64,000 bases of DNA from Microbacterium lacticum (lineage in GTDB: Bacteria > Actinomycetota > Actinomycetes > Actinomycetales > Microbacteriaceae). How positions within the stretch are numbered: the first letter of the stretch is position 1; every line of letters begins with the position of its first letter. The translations under genes and the position numbers were made by a program. The notes beneath the pieces were generated by a model. The model saw only the letters and a program-made list of their open reading frames with translations. It was not told where the DNA came from and did no database searches. The DNA is taken from NCBI RefSeq assembly GCF_006716815.1, contig NZ_VFPS01000001.1, positions 620,001 to 684,000 of the forward strand, written 5' to 3'. Of this stretch, positions 7,746-17,481 are shown piece after piece.

Positions 7746-8276
7746 ATGGCCGATCTCGTGCTCACCGTCGTCGGCGACGATCGCGCCGGACTCGTCTCCG
7801 CCCTGGCCGACCGGGTCTCCGCCGCGGGCGCGAACTGGGAGCAGAGCGAGCTCGCCGAGCTGGCCGGCGCGTTCGCCGGAATCGTGCTGGTGAGCGTTCC
7901 CGACGACCGGCTGGACGAACTCACGGACTCTCTGCGCTCGCTCGACGGTCTGCTGAAGGTCGCGGTGCACGCCGGGGGAGCGCCCTCCGCGGCGGCATCC
8001 GACGATGCGGCATCCCACGACGTGCACCTGCTCGAGGTGACCGTGCTCGGGAACGGCCGGCCCGGCATCGTGCGCGACGTGTCAGCCGCGATCGCGGCGC
8101 ACGCCCTGTCGATCGAGACTTTCCGCAGCCGCACGCTGGCGGCTCCCATGGCGGGCGGCACGCTGTTCGAGGCGACGGCCGCGGTGCGACTACCGGCGGG
8201 GGCGGATGCCTCGCAGATCAGGGCCGCACTCGAAGAGCTCGCGAGCGAGATCCAGGTCGATCTGACGGTGGTCTGA
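7746..8276 (+). CDS. Tandem ACT-domain protein (GcvR-like)
   Basis: 176 residues made of two ACT domains: LVLTVVGDDRAGLVSALADRV (about 3-75) and LLEVTVLGNGRPGIVRDVSAAI (about 97-172), joined by an Ala-rich linker. The GcvR family acts in the glycine-cleavage regulation of enterobacteria, but actinobacterial members are only assumed to bind amino acids, and no partner is visible here. A -10 TAGGCT (7734-7739) ends 6 bases before the ATG, so the message is probably leaderless. Confidence 0.82.
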   Translation: MADLVLTVVGDDRAGLVSALADRVSAAGANWEQSELAELAGAFAGIVLVSVPDDRLDELTDSLRSLDGLLKVAVHAGGAPSAAASDDAASHDVHLLEVTVLGNGRPGIVRDVSAAIAAHALSIETFRSRTLAAPMAGGTLFEATAAVRLPAGADASQIRAALEELASEIQVDLTVV

Positions 8277-8281
8277 CGCTC

Positions 8282-8541
8282 GTGGACGAGCGCCCGGGCG
8301 AAGACGACCCGGCGGTGGTCGCTGCTGCCGTCGGCGTCGAGCTGCGGGCCGGCGCCGACCGCACCGTGCGGCGGACCAGCAGGCGTACATGAAGTCGGAC
8401 ATGCCGTTCCTCGGCGTGCGGGTGCCGCAGGCGCGCGCCGTGGCACGCCGGATCGGTCGGGATGCCTCACCCGAGACCGTCCTCGCCGTCGTAGGCCTGC
8501 TGTGGGATGAGGCGACCCACCGCGAAGAGCGATACGCCGCA
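8282..8541 (+). pseudogene. DNA alkylation repair (AlkD-like) gene, N-terminal remnant
   Basis: From GTG 8282 the frame reads DERPGEDDPAVVAAAVGVEL and RAGADRTV. It then shifts near 8370 to QQAYMKSDMPFLGVRVPQAR and ..VLAVVGLLWDEATHREERYAA, the signature start of AlkD-like HEAT-repeat glycosylases. The remaining two thirds of the protein, with the catalytic residues, are missing; the fragment ends beside the tail of an arsB-like remnant on the other strand. Confidence 0.72.
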
Positions 8542-8576
8542 CAAGCCCACCTCCGCGCCCGGCGCGGTCGGCGCGC

Positions 8577-9288
8577 TCAGCGCAGGGCGAGGGGCGCGAC
8601 GGCGCACGCGACCACGAGCGGCGCGGCCACGGCGCCCGCGAGCACGGAGCGCCGCCATGGCGCGTCGATGCCGACCCCGCGCAGCCGCTCGTGCCAGAGG
8701 ATGGTCGCAAGGGACGCCCACGGCGTGACGAGCGGGCCGGCGTTGACGCCGACGAGCAGCGCTGCCAGTCGCGCGGGGGAGTCGCCGACAGGTTCGAGGG
8801 CGAGGTAGGCGGGCAGGTTGTTGATCGTGTTCGCGCCGAGTGCGCCGACGCCCGCCGCACGCCAGAGTGCCGGCAGGTCGTCGCCTGAACCGGTCGCAGC
8901 CGCCAGCAGCATCGGCAGGCCCCTGCGCCACGTCGCCGACCGCCAGGAACAACCCCGCAGCGAACAGGACCAGCTGCCAGGGCACGACCGAGGCGCTCAG
9001 GCGGCGGGGCGAACGCCACGCGAACACGGCAATGAGCACGAGAGCTCCGAGCGTCGTCGGCATCCACGGCGCCAAGCCGCTCACGAGCAGCGCAAGCATC
9101 ACGACGAGGACGATCGCAGCGACACGCAGGAGCGTCGGATCGCTCACCCATGGCGTCGGTCGGGGCACAAAGCGCCCGCGCAAGGCGCGCCGGTGCAACA
9201 CCCAGAGCAGCAGGGCCGTCACGACCACCGCCACCACCGCCGACGGGCCGAGCAGCCCCACGAACGCCGAGAGCCAGTGCCACGGCAT
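8577..9288 (-). pseudogene. ArsB/anion-permease-like transporter, C-terminal half, frameshifted
   Basis: Two minus-strand frames join near 8915. 9288 down to that point gives hydrophobic segments (AVVAVVVTALLLWVLHRRALRGRF, LVPWQLVLFAAGLFLAVGDV-like). From 8912 down follow GALGANTINNLPAYLALEPV and VGVNAGPLVTPWASLATILWHERL, the hallmark C-terminal segment of ArsB-type arsenite transporters. About 170 N-terminal residues are absent and one frameshift is present, so it is not functional. No arsR or arsC is nearby. Confidence 0.75.
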
Positions 9289-9317
9289 CCATCATGGCCC
9301 CGCGATAGGATCGAGAC

Positions 9318-9383
9318 ATGGATTCCGTTCGCGTCATCGTCGCCGCTGCCGCGGCGCCCTCGACACGAACGCGTCAGGCCTGA
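9318..9383 (+). CDS. Candidate 21-aa leader peptide upstream of thrS
   Basis: ATG at 9318 lies 6 bases after a TAGGAT -10 box (9306-9311), so a leaderless transcript would start on it. The peptide runs MDSVRVIVAAAAAP then STRTRQA, with Thr codons ACA and ACG near its end. After its stop come GAGCGC/GCGCTC hairpin arms (9391-9407) and then the thrS start at 9453. This resembles an attenuation leader, but the Thr content is modest. Confidence 0.4.
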   Translation: MDSVRVIVAAAAAPSTRTRQA

Positions 9384-9452
9384 GCGGGCGGAGCGCGGCA
9401 GGCGCTCGAAGCTGAGTCGCCTTTCCGAGCCACCACCTATGGAGTTGTTCCC

Positions 9453-11471
9453 TTGACCGATGTCTCACCCGCGGCCGACGTGTCCTACCCGGCCGACGGT
9501 TTCGCCCTCTTCCCCGATCGTTCCGTCATCGCTCTGCGCGTCAACGGCGAGCTGAAAGACCTCGCCACGGCGGTGCACTCCTCCGACGAGGTCGAGCCCG
9601 TCACGGTGGAGAGTCCCGACGGGCTCGCGATCTTGCGCCACTCGACGGCGCACGTTCTCGCACAGGCGGTGCAGCGCATCCGCCCGCAGGCGAACCTCGG
9701 CATCGGACCGCCGATCACCGACGGCTTCTACTACGACTTCGGTGTCGCCGATCCCTTCACGCCCGAAGACCTCAAGGCGATCAAGAAGGAGATGGAGCGC
9801 ATCGTCCGCGAGGGCCAGCGGTTCGTCCGCCGGGTCGTCACCGAGGACGAGGCGCGCGCCGAGATGGCCGACGAGCCGTTCAAGCTCGAGCTCATCGACC
9901 TGGCCGGCGGGCCCGGATCGGGAGCGAACGCGGCCGAGGGAGCGTCGGCGGAGATCGGCGCCGGCGAGCTCACGATCTACGACAACGTCACCAAGGACGG
10001 CGAGACGGCCTGGCGCGACCTCTGCCGCGGACCGCACGTGCCCTCCACGCGCCTCGTCGGAAACGGCTGGGACCTCACCCGCATCGCGGGCGCGTACTGG
10101 CGCGGCAGCGAGAAGAACCCGCAGCTGCAGCGCATCTACGGCACCGCATGGCCCACGAAGGACGAGCTGCGCGCCTACCAGGCGCGCCTCGAAGAGGCTG
10201 CCAAGCGAGACCACCGCAAGCTCGGCAAGGAGCTCGACCTGTTCTCGTTCCCCGACGAGATCGGTTCGGGGCTCTCGGTCTGGCACCCCAAGGGCGGTAT
10301 CGTCCGCGGCGAGATGGAGCAGCACGCGCGCCGCCGCCACATCGCGGGCGGCTACACCTACGTGTACACGCCGCACATCTCCAAGGAAGACCTCTTCCTC
10401 ACCTCGAACCACCTGGTGACGTACAAGGAGGGCATGTTCCCGCCGATCGTCATGGATGAGGAGCGGGATGCCGAGGGCAACATCACCAAGCAGGGCCAGG
10501 ACTACTACCTGAAGCCGATGAACTGTCCGATGCACATCCTCATCTACAAGGAGCGTGCGCGCAGCTACCGCGACCTGCCGATGCGTCTCGCCGAGAACGG
10601 CACGGTGTACCGCAACGAGCTCTCGGGCGCCCTGCACGGTCTCACCCGCGTGCGCGGGTTCACGCAGGACGACTCGCACCTGTTCGTGACCGAGGATCAG
10701 CTCGAGACCGAGGCGACCCGCGTGCTGGAGTTCGTCATCTCGATGCTGCGCGACTTCGGCCTCGACGACTTCGAGCTCGAGCTGTCGATGCGCGACGACG
10801 AGAAGTCGAAGTGGATCGGCTCGGATGAGTTCTGGGAGTACTCGACCAACGCGCTGCGCAACGTCGCCGTGGCATCCGGCCTCAAGCTCACCGAGGTGCC
10901 CGGCGAGGCCGCGTTCTACGGTCCGAAGATCGACCTCAAGACGCGCGACGCGATCGGCCGCACCTGGCAGCTCTCGACGGTGCAGGTCGACCCGAACCTG
11001 CCCGAGCGCTTCGGCCTGGAGTACACCGGCCCGGACGGCGAGAAGCACCGCCCGATCATGATCCACCGGGCGCTGTTCGGCTCGATCGAGCGGTTCTTCG
11101 CGATCCTGCTCGAGCACTACGCCGGCGCATTCCCGGTGTGGCTCGCGCCCGTGCAGGTCGTGGGCATCCCCGTCGCCGACGACTTCGCGCCCTACCTCGA
11201 CGAGATCGTGACGCGGCTGCGCGAGCGGGGCGTCCGTGCCGAGGTCGACCACTCCGCCGACCGCATGCCGAAGAAGATCCGCACGCACACCACGCAGAAG
11301 GTGCCGCTGCAGCTCATCGCGGGCGAGCAGGACCGGTCGGCGGGCACGGTGTCGTTCCGCTTCCGCGACGGGTCGCAGACCAACGGCATCCCCGTCGACG
11401 AGGCGATCGAGAAGATCGTCGCCGCGATCGGGTCGCACGCGCTCGTCAACACCGCGGAAGACCTGGCGTGA
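9453..11471 (+). CDS. thrS: Threonyl-tRNA synthetase
   Basis: 672 residues, the usual length; charges tRNA-Thr. The N-terminal TGS domain (about 1-75) precedes the editing domain with [11 protein letters not shown] (HxxxH) and [12 protein letters not shown]. The class II core has [13 protein letters not shown] (zinc Cys), [16 protein letters not shown] (motif 2) and [16 protein letters not shown], followed by a HGTP anticodon-binding domain. TTG 9453 is chosen as start; upstream frames are closed. It overlaps the next gene by GTGA, suggesting coupled translation. Confidence 0.96.
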   Translation: MTDVSPAADVSYPADGFALFPDRSVIALRVNGELKDLATAVHSSDEVEPVTVESPDGLAILRHSTAHVLAQAVQRIRPQANLGIGPPITDGFYYDFGVADPFTPEDLKAIKKEMERIVREGQRFVRRVVTEDEARAEMADEPFKLELIDLAGGPGSGANAAEGASAEIGAGELTIYDNVTKDGETAWRDLCRGPHVPSTRLVGNGWDLTRIAGAYWRGSEKNPQLQRIYGTAWPTKDELRAYQARLEEAAKRDHRKLGKELDLFSFPDEIGSGLSVWHPKGGIVRGEMEQHARRRHIAGGYTYVYTPHISKEDLFLTSNHLVTYKEGMFPPIVMDEERDAEGNITKQGQDYYLKPMNCPMHILIYKERARSYRDLPMRLAENGTVYRNELSGALHGLTRVRGFTQDDSHLFVTEDQLETEATRVLEFVISMLRDFGLDDFELELSMRDDEKSKWIGSDEFWEYSTNALRNVAVASGLKLTEVPGEAAFYGPKIDLKTRDAIGRTWQLSTVQVDPNLPERFGLEYTGPDGEKHRPIMIHRALFGSIERFFAILLEHYAGAFPVWLAPVQVVGIPVADDFAPYLDEIVTRLRERGVRAEVDHSADRMPKKIRTHTTQKVPLQLIAGEQDRSAGTVSFRFRDGSQTNGIPVDEAIEKIVAAIGSHALVNTAEDLA

Positions 11472-12025
11472 CGGTCGAGGATGCCGGCGACGCGCGCCTC
11501 GAGCAGGCGAGCGAGTTCGCCGGCGTCCCCGACGGCTTCCAGCGGCTGTGGACTCCGCACCGCATGGTGTACATCAACGCCGGCGCCGACGTGAACCGCG
11601 GCGACGGATGCCCGTTCTGCGCGGCGCCGCAGAAGTCGGATGCCGACGGCCTGATCGTCTACCGCGGGGTCACGTCCTACGCGCTGCTGAACCTCTTCCC
11701 GTACAACTCCGGGCACCTGCTCGTCTGCCCCTACCGCCACGTCGCGACGTACGATCAGGCGACCGAGGAAGAGGTCGCCGAGATCGGCGCGATCACCCAG
11801 ACCGCGATGCGGGTGCTCCGCCAGGTCAGCAACTGCGACGGCTTCAACATCGGCATGAATCAGGGTGCCGTCGCGGGCGCCGGGGTCGACGAGCACCTGC
11901 ACCAGCACATCGTGCCGCGGTGGGCAAGCGACGCGAACTTCTTCCCGATCATCGCGCGCACGAAGGCCCTGCCGCAGCTGCTCGGCGAGGTGCGCGAGGC
12001 CGTGGCATCCGCCTGGCCGGCCTGA
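11468..12025 (+). CDS. HIT-family hydrolase (Ap4A phosphorylase-like)
   Basis: 185 residues with a CPFC pair and the histidine-triad motif [12 protein letters not shown] near residue 140. The actinobacterial branch is usually placed with diadenosine tetraphosphate phosphorylases/hydrolases that break down AppppN nucleotides, which aminoacyl-tRNA synthetases can make as by-products; the overlap with thrS by 4 bases fits this. GTG start at 11468. It converges on pdxY with a 15-base gap. Confidence 0.9.
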   Translation: MTVEDAGDARLEQASEFAGVPDGFQRLWTPHRMVYINAGADVNRGDGCPFCAAPQKSDADGLIVYRGVTSYALLNLFPYNSGHLLVCPYRHVATYDQATEEEVAEIGAITQTAMRVLRQVSNCDGFNIGMNQGAVAGAGVDEHLHQHIVPRWASDANFFPIIARTKALPQLLGEVREAVASAWPA

Positions 12026-12040
12026 TCGCGCCGCGCCGGC

Positions 12041-12892
12041 TCAGCGCACGCGCGTGACGGCGAACTGCTCGCGCGGGTGCGCGTAGAACTCCTGCGCCTC
12101 GACGAGCTGCAGCTCGCGCTGACCCGACTCGTACGTCAGCTGCAGCAGGTCGAACACGCTCGAGACGGTCTTCGAGAGTGCGGATGCCGCGTCGCCGGTC
12201 GCCCGGTAGTGCGCCGTGAACAGCGCGGCCGTGACGTCTCCCGACCCATTCGCCTTCATCGGGATGTGCGGCGTCTGCACGATCCACGCGCCCTCGGCGT
12301 CGGCGGCGAGCATCTCGATCGTGCCCTCCGGGCGGTCGGGGCGCTCCACGCTCGTCACGAGCACCGTCGAGGGGCCCATCGCGCGGGCGGCGTCCACGGA
12401 GGCGAGCGTCGAGTCGAGGTCGGTCGGCTCGGTCTCGGTGAGAAAGCCCAGCTCGAACTGGTTCGGCGTGACGATGTCGGCGTTCGGCACGACCCGCTCA
12501 CGCAGCAGCACCGGGATCGCCGGGGCGACGAAGCATCCGCTCTTCGCGTTGCCCATCACGGGATCGCACGCGTACACGGCATCCGGGTTCGCCGACTTCA
12601 CCCGCGCGACCGCGTCGAGGATCACGTCGCCGATGCCGTCGCTGCCCTGATAGCCCGAGAGCACGACGTCGATCTCGCCGAACACGCCGCGCTCCTCGAT
12701 GCCGATGATCACGTCGCGCACGTCGTCGGGTGAGATCAGCGGCCCGCGCCACGCCCCGTATCCGGTGTGGTTCGAGAAGGTGACGGTGTACACCGGCAGC
12801 ACCTCGACGCCGATGCGCTGGAGCGGGAAGACGGCCGCGGAGTTTCCGACGTGGCCGTACGCCACGGCCGACTGGATGGAGAGGATCTTCAT
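12041..12892 (-). CDS. pdxY: Pyridoxal kinase
   Basis: 283 residues of the PfkB/ribokinase-like pyridoxal kinase type: SIQSAVAYGHVGNSAAVFPLQ at the N-terminus, SGYQGS, CDPVMGN, TPNQFELGFL and the anion-hole motif KANGSGDVTAALF with the catalytic Asp. It phosphorylates B6 vitamers in the salvage route. It starts inside the end of the upstream MocR gene (ATGA overlap, 12889-12892), so the two form an operon opposite to the pdxST biosynthesis genes. Confidence 0.94.
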   Translation of the reverse strand: MKILSIQSAVAYGHVGNSAAVFPLQRIGVEVLPVYTVTFSNHTGYGAWRGPLISPDDVRDVIIGIEERGVFGEIDVVLSGYQGSDGIGDVILDAVARVKSANPDAVYACDPVMGNAKSGCFVAPAIPVLLRERVVPNADIVTPNQFELGFLTETEPTDLDSTLASVDAARAMGPSTVLVTSVERPDRPEGTIEMLAADAEGAWIVQTPHIPMKANGSGDVTAALFTAHYRATGDAASALSKTVSSVFDLLQLTYESGQRELQLVEAQEFYAHPREQFAVTRVR

Positions 12893-14280
12893 GACGGGTT
12901 CGCCCTGCTTTCGGGGGATCGGGGATCGGATGCGGACGGCGCGGCCGCGGCGGCCGCGACCGTCCGGGCGGCGACGAGGTCGGTGACGAGGCGTTCGGCG
13001 TCGGCGTCGTCGAGGTCGTGCACGGTGAGGCGGAGGTGCCGGGAGGCCGCGGCGCCCGCGAGCATGAATTCGTCGCCGACGCGCGCGAGCCAGCCGCGGC
13101 GCATGAGCTGCTCGGCGACGAGGCGCGCGGGCGCGCCGACGTCGAGCCAGAGGCTCAGTCCGTCGCCCGCGCGGGTCGGCAGTCCGGCAGCGTCCAGGCG
13201 TCGGGCGAACGCGGCGTTGCGTTCCGCATAGTGCGCGCCGGCCGCCTGGATCTGCGCGGTCACGTCGCCGTCGGTCAGCATCGCGACGGCGAGGCGCTGC
13301 AGCAGGTGGCTCACCCAGGTGGTGCCCGGGCTGAGGCGGAGCGCCAGCCGCTCGGCGGTGTCGGGATCGGACGCGGCGACCGCGAGGCACATGTCGGGCC
13401 CCAGGAACTTCGACACCGAGCGCACGAGCGCCCAGCGCTGATGCGCGGGACCGATCACGGAGTGGTACGGCTCGGGGGAGAGCAGCGAGAAGTGGTCGTC
13501 CTCGATGACGAGGACGTACGGATGCCTCGCGAGCACCGCGCGCAGCGCCTCGGCGCGCTCTGCGGTGAGGCTCGCTCCGGTGGGGTTCTGCGCGCGCGGG
13601 GTGCAGACGACGGCGCGCACCCCGGCGTCGAGTGCGGCCTGCAGGCCCTTGACCGTCATGCCCTCGTCGTCGACGGGGACGGCGACGGGCCGGTAGCCGC
13701 CGAGGCGCACCGTGTTGAGGCTCGACAGGAAGCACGGGTCTTCGAGGGCCACGGCGTCCTCGCGCGTGAGCGCCTGCGAGAGCAGACGGTCGATCGCGTC
13801 GGACGCGCCCCCGGTGATCGTGAGCGCGAACTCGCGCTCACCGCCGACGGCGTCGCGCATCCAGTTGGTCGCCCACGCGGCGAGGTCCGGGTCGATGACC
13901 GGCTCGCCGTAGAGCACGGGCCGCCCGGCGGCGCGGCTGAGCGCTCGCGAGGGGTCGGGGATCCGCGCCGGGTCGGGGTTGCCGGTGCCGACGTCGCGGA
14001 GCACGCTGCCCGCGGCGAAACCCTCCTGCGGCATCCGGCGCACCGCGGCGAGGCGGGTGCCCGCGCGGCCGCGAGACTCGACGATGCCCGCCTGCGCGAG
14101 CTGGCGGTACGCGGCGACGACGGTGTTGCGGTTGATGCCGAGCGCATCGGCGAGCGCGCGCACAGAGGGGAGCGCGTCGCCCGCGGTGAGCTGCCCCCGC
14201 TCGGCGAGCTCGCGCACGCTCTCCGCGATCTCGCCGGCGGTGCGGCCCACGATCGGGGGCGCGGGCACGTCGAGGATCAT
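12889..14280 (-). CDS. MocR/PdxR-type GntR regulator with aminotransferase-like domain
   Basis: 463 residues: a winged helix of the GntR family (about 10-75; LPSVRALADALGINRNTVVAAYRQLAQAGIVESRGR) fused to a fold-type I aminotransferase domain with TGGASDAIDRLLSQ, NPTGASL and the PLP-binding lysine in VRSVSKFLGPD. In Actinobacteria PdxR proteins sense PLP and control pdxST. Divergent location to pdxS, operon with pdxY and repeated GGTCAT sites in between all fit that role. Its own -10 (TAGGCT, reverse complement of 14287-14292) ends 6 bases before the ATG. Confidence 0.9.
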   Translation of the reverse strand: MILDVPAPPIVGRTAGEIAESVRELAERGQLTAGDALPSVRALADALGINRNTVVAAYRQLAQAGIVESRGRAGTRLAAVRRMPQEGFAAGSVLRDVGTGNPDPARIPDPSRALSRAAGRPVLYGEPVIDPDLAAWATNWMRDAVGGEREFALTITGGASDAIDRLLSQALTREDAVALEDPCFLSSLNTVRLGGYRPVAVPVDDEGMTVKGLQAALDAGVRAVVCTPRAQNPTGASLTAERAEALRAVLARHPYVLVIEDDHFSLLSPEPYHSVIGPAHQRWALVRSVSKFLGPDMCLAVAASDPDTAERLALRLSPGTTWVSHLLQRLAVAMLTDGDVTAQIQAAGAHYAERNAAFARRLDAAGLPTRAGDGLSLWLDVGAPARLVAEQLMRRGWLARVGDEFMLAGAAASRHLRLTVHDLDDADAERLVTDLVAARTVAAAAAAPSASDPRSPESRANPS

Positions 14281-14286
14281 GCGCCC

Positions 14287-14330
14287 AGCCTATGACACGG
14301 GTCATGCTACGTTTTGGCCTAGGTCATAAT
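14287..14330. promoter_or_regulatory. Divergent pdxR-pdxS control region with repeated GGTCAT
   Basis: ATGAC-ACG-GGTCAT (14292-14305) is an inverted repeat; a second GGTCAT (14322-14327) follows 22 bases later, two helical turns away. The second copy runs into CATAAT, a good -10 for pdxS. The first abuts the -10 of the MocR gene. This is the pattern of PdxR binding boxes. Confidence 0.65.
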
Positions 14331-14353
14331 CCGGACTTTTGAGAGAGGCATCC

Positions 14354-15244
14354 ATGTCTGCATCCACCACCGGCACCTCGCGCGTCAAGCGCGGCCTCGC
14401 CGAGATGCTGAAAGGCGGCGTCATCATGGACGTCGTCACCCCCGACCAGGCGAAGATCGCCGAGGACGCCGGGGCGGTCGCCGTGATGGCGCTCGAGCGC
14501 GTGCCCGCAGACATCCGGGCGCAGGGCGGCGTGTCGCGGATGAGCGACCCCGACATGATCGACGGGATCATCTCCGCCGTGTCTATCCCGGTGATGGCGA
14601 AGGCGCGCATCGGACACTTCGTCGAGGCGCAGGTGCTGCAGGAGCTCGGCGTCGACTACATCGACGAGTCGGAGGTGCTCTCGCCCGCCGACTACGTCAA
14701 TCACATCGACAAGTGGGACTTCACGGTGCCCTTCGTCTGCGGGGCGACGAACCTCGGCGAGGCGCTCCGGCGCATCACCGAAGGCGCCGCGATGATCCGG
14801 TCCAAGGGCGAGGCCGGCACGGGCGACATCTCCGAGGCGATGAAGCACATCCGCACGATCCGCGGCGAGATCGCGGCGCTCCAGGCGCTGCCGAAGGACG
14901 AGCTGTACGTCGCCGCGAAGAACCTGCAGGCACCGTACGAGCTCGTCGCGGAGGTCGCGGCGGCCGGCGCGCTGCCGGTCGTCATGTTCGTCGCCGGCGG
15001 GGTCGCGACGCCGGCCGACGCCGCCCTCATGATGCAGCTGGGCGCCGACGGCGTGTTCGTCGGCTCGGGCATCTTCAAGAGCGGCGACCCGGCGGCCCGG
15101 GCGGCGGCGATCGTCAAGGCGACGACCTTCTTCGACGACCCGAAGGTCATCGCCGAGGTCTCGCGCGGCCTCGGCGAGGCGATGGTCGGCATCAACGTCG
15201 CCGATCTGCCGGCCCCGCACCGGCTCGCCGAGCGCGGATGGTGA
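14354..15244 (+). CDS. pdxS: Pyridoxal 5'-phosphate synthase, synthase subunit
   Basis: 296 residues. PdxS (Pdx1) builds PLP from ribose 5-phosphate, glyceraldehyde 3-phosphate and ammonia as a dodecamer. Visible family segments: [26 protein letters not shown] start, [25 protein letters not shown] with the active-site Lys, and [11 protein letters not shown] with the second Lys. ATG 14354 is preferred to an upstream TTG because GAGAGAGG lies at the right distance. pdxT follows after about 140 bases. Confidence 0.96.
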   Translation: MSASTTGTSRVKRGLAEMLKGGVIMDVVTPDQAKIAEDAGAVAVMALERVPADIRAQGGVSRMSDPDMIDGIISAVSIPVMAKARIGHFVEAQVLQELGVDYIDESEVLSPADYVNHIDKWDFTVPFVCGATNLGEALRRITEGAAMIRSKGEAGTGDISEAMKHIRTIRGEIAALQALPKDELYVAAKNLQAPYELVAEVAAAGALPVVMFVAGGVATPADAALMMQLGADGVFVGSGIFKSGDPAARAAAIVKATTFFDDPKVIAEVSRGLGEAMVGINVADLPAPHRLAERGW

Positions 15245-15386
15245 CCGCCCGGCGGCGGCTCTGCCGGCGGCTCCGGCGCGTGGCGTCATCAGGCGTCGGA
15301 GAGGTGGGGCTGGTGTGTACGCGCGGTGCGCGGCAGGTGACACCCGCACCGCCGGTCCGACGGATGATGACCGGGGGCGGGCCGCG

Positions 15387-15998
15387 ATGACCGTGCGCGT
15401 CGGGGTGCTCGCCCTGCAGGGCGACGTGCGCGAGCACTCCCGCGTCCTGGCGGCCCTCGGCGTCGAGCCGGTGCCGGTGCGCCGACCGGGCGACCTCGAC
15501 GCCGTCCAGGGCCTGGTCCTTCCCGGCGGCGAATCGAGCGTCATCGACAAGCTCGCACGGGCATTCGGAATGCGGGAGCCGATCCGGGCGGCGATCGCGG
15601 AGGGGATGCCGGTCTACGGCACCTGCGCGGGCCTCATCCTGCTCGCCGCTCGCATCGCGAACCCCATCGTCGGGCAGGAGAGCTTCGGCGGCCTCGACGT
15701 CACCGTCCGCCGGAACGCGTTCGGCGGTCAGGTCGAGTCGTTCGAGACCGATCTCGTCGCGCACGGCTTCGACGCGCCGGTGCACGCGACCTTCATCCGC
15801 GCGCCGGTCGTCGTCGGGACGGGTCCCGACGTCCAGGTGCTGGCGTCGCTGCCCGAGTCGGCCGGCGGAGGCATCGTGGCCGTGGCGCAGGGGAACCTCC
15901 TCGCCACTGCCTTCCACCCCGAGGTGTCGGGCGACACCCGGTTCCACGAGATGCTCCTCGCGCGCATCCGCGGGCGTGAGGTCGGCGGCGCCCGCTAG
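15387..15998 (+). CDS. pdxT: Pyridoxal 5'-phosphate synthase, glutaminase subunit
   Basis: 203 residues. It supplies ammonia from glutamine to PdxS. Class I glutaminase features: GVLALQGDVREH start, LPGGESS, GTCAGLILLA with the nucleophilic Cys, and TAFHPEVSGD with the His-Glu pair. The 142-base gap from pdxS carries no obvious gene. Its stop codon TAG lies inside the -10 box (TAGCCT) of the next gene. Confidence 0.95.
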   Translation: MTVRVGVLALQGDVREHSRVLAALGVEPVPVRRPGDLDAVQGLVLPGGESSVIDKLARAFGMREPIRAAIAEGMPVYGTCAGLILLAARIANPIVGQESFGGLDVTVRRNAFGGQVESFETDLVAHGFDAPVHATFIRAPVVVGTGPDVQVLASLPESAGGGIVAVAQGNLLATAFHPEVSGDTRFHEMLLARIRGREVGGAR

Positions 15999-16007
15999 CC
16001 TGCAGTC

Positions 16008-16541
16008 ATGACCAGCTGGGTGGCGCTCCTGCGCGGTGTCAACGTCAACGGCGTGACGATCCGGAACGCCGACCTCGCCGCGGTGTTCCGCGACGAGGGG
16101 CACGCGGACGTCGTGACCGTACTCGCGAGCGGGAATGGCCGGTTCAGGGCGCAGGCCGAGGCGGCCGATCGCTCCGCACTGAAGGCGTCGATCGAGGCCG
16201 CGCTGCGCCGCCGGTTCGACTACGACGCGTGGATCGTGCTCGTCACCCTCGACGAGCTCGCCGCCGCGCTCGAGGGTTTCCCGTTCGACGCCGCGGACGC
16301 CGACCGCCAGCCGTATGTCATCTTCTGCGCCGATGCCGGCGTGCGGGACGCGCTGATGGATGCCGCGGCGACGGTCGATCCCGCCGAGGACCCGAACGGC
16401 GCCGGGTTCGGCTTCGTCTACTGGAGCCCGGTGAAGGGTCACACGGTGGACAGCCCGTTCGGGAAGATCGTCGCGAAAGCGGCCTACCGGCAGACGACGA
16501 CCACGCGGAACCTCCGCACGCTGGCCAAGATCGTCGGGTGA
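16008..16541 (+). CDS. DUF1697 family protein
   Basis: 177 residues beginning WVALLRGVNVNGVTIRNADLA, the typical DUF1697 start, with VLASGNGRF and a C-terminal KAAYRQTTTTRNLRTLAKI segment. Function is unknown. TAGCCT (15996-16001) 6 bases before the ATG indicates a leaderless message. Confidence 0.88.
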   Translation: MTSWVALLRGVNVNGVTIRNADLAAVFRDEGHADVVTVLASGNGRFRAQAEAADRSALKASIEAALRRRFDYDAWIVLVTLDELAAALEGFPFDAADADRQPYVIFCADAGVRDALMDAAATVDPAEDPNGAGFGFVYWSPVKGHTVDSPFGKIVAKAAYRQTTTTRNLRTLAKIVG

Positions 16542-16594
16542 CGCCGACGACGGGCGGATGATGCCGAGGGCCGCAGGCCCGTAAACTGGGCGTC

Positions 16595-17353
16595 ATGTCC
16601 GGACACTCCAAATGGGCCACGACCAAGCACAAGAAGGCGGTCATCGACTCGCGCCGTGCCAAGTCGTGGGCGAAGCTCATCAAGAACATCGAAGTCGCCG
16701 CCAAGCTCGGCGGCGCCGACCTGGCCGGCAACCCGACCCTGTACGACGCCGTACTGAAGGCGAAGAAGACCTCGGTCCCCAAAGACAACATCGACCGCGC
16801 CATCAAGCGCGGCGCGGGCATCGGCGGCGAGTCGGTCGAGTACACCTCGATCATGTACGAGGGGTACGGCCCGAACGGTGTCGCCCTGATGATCGAGTGT
16901 CTGACCGACAACAAGAACCGCGCCGCCGCGGAGGTGCGCACCGCCCTCAGCCGCAACGGCGGGACGCTCGCCGATCCCGGTTCGGTCGCCTACAACTTCA
17001 CGCGCAAGGGCGTCATCGTCGTCTCGGGTGAGGGAACCACCGAGGACGATGTCATGCTCGCCGTGCTCGAGGCCGGCGCCGAAGAGGTCGAGTCGCACGC
17101 CGACGGGTTCGAGGTCATCACCGAGGCGACCGACCTCGTGCCGGTGCGCTCCGCGCTGCAGGACGCGGGCATCGAGTACGAGTCGGCCGATGTCGAGTTC
17201 GTGCCGAACCTCAAGGTCGAGATCGACGCCGACACCGCGCGCAAGGTGTTCCGCCTGATCGACGCGCTGGAGGACAGCGACGACGTGCAGAACGTCTTCA
17301 GCAACTTTGACCTCTCCGTCGACGTGCAGGCGGAGCTCGAGGACGACGAGTAG
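16595..17353 (+). CDS. yebC: YebC/PmpR family translation/regulatory protein
   Basis: 252 residues starting [20 protein letters not shown], with the conserved [19 protein letters not shown] and NLAYNF-type region ([12 protein letters not shown]). The family binds DNA or ribosomes, and recent work links it to relief of ribosome stalling. It precedes ruvC, the usual actinobacterial order. TAAACT (16582-16587) 7 bases before the ATG is the likely -10. Confidence 0.94.
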   Translation: MSGHSKWATTKHKKAVIDSRRAKSWAKLIKNIEVAAKLGGADLAGNPTLYDAVLKAKKTSVPKDNIDRAIKRGAGIGGESVEYTSIMYEGYGPNGVALMIECLTDNKNRAAAEVRTALSRNGGTLADPGSVAYNFTRKGVIVVSGEGTTEDDVMLAVLEAGAEEVESHADGFEVITEATDLVPVRSALQDAGIEYESADVEFVPNLKVEIDADTARKVFRLIDALEDSDDVQNVFSNFDLSVDVQAELEDDE

Positions 17354-17379
17354 GAGCTGACGCCGCAACCCTGATGCGC

Positions 17380-17412
17380 AGACGCGCCGCACCTCGCCGG
17401 TGCGGCGCGTCT
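17380..17412 (+). terminator. Strong hairpin between yebC and ruvC
   Basis: AGACGCGCCGCACC-TCGCC-GGTGCGGCGCGTCT is a perfect 14-bp stem with a 5-base loop. There is no T run, so it may act as a GC-rich terminator or an RNA-stabilising structure. Confidence 0.6.
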
Positions 17413-17481
17413 CGCGTCTGGCGTGCTGTGCCGCGGCGCGTCACGCCGCCGAGGCGGCGCGCCCGCACGTAGCGTGGGGGA

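Noticed and set aside
9384..9452. A T-box element before thrS
   Set aside because: No T-box sequence or specifier hairpin is visible, and the region is too short.
9465..11438. A 657-residue open frame opposite thrS on the minus strand
   Set aside because: It is a mirror of GC-rich codon use in thrS; His/Arg/Leu/Val-rich, no motif, no start signal.
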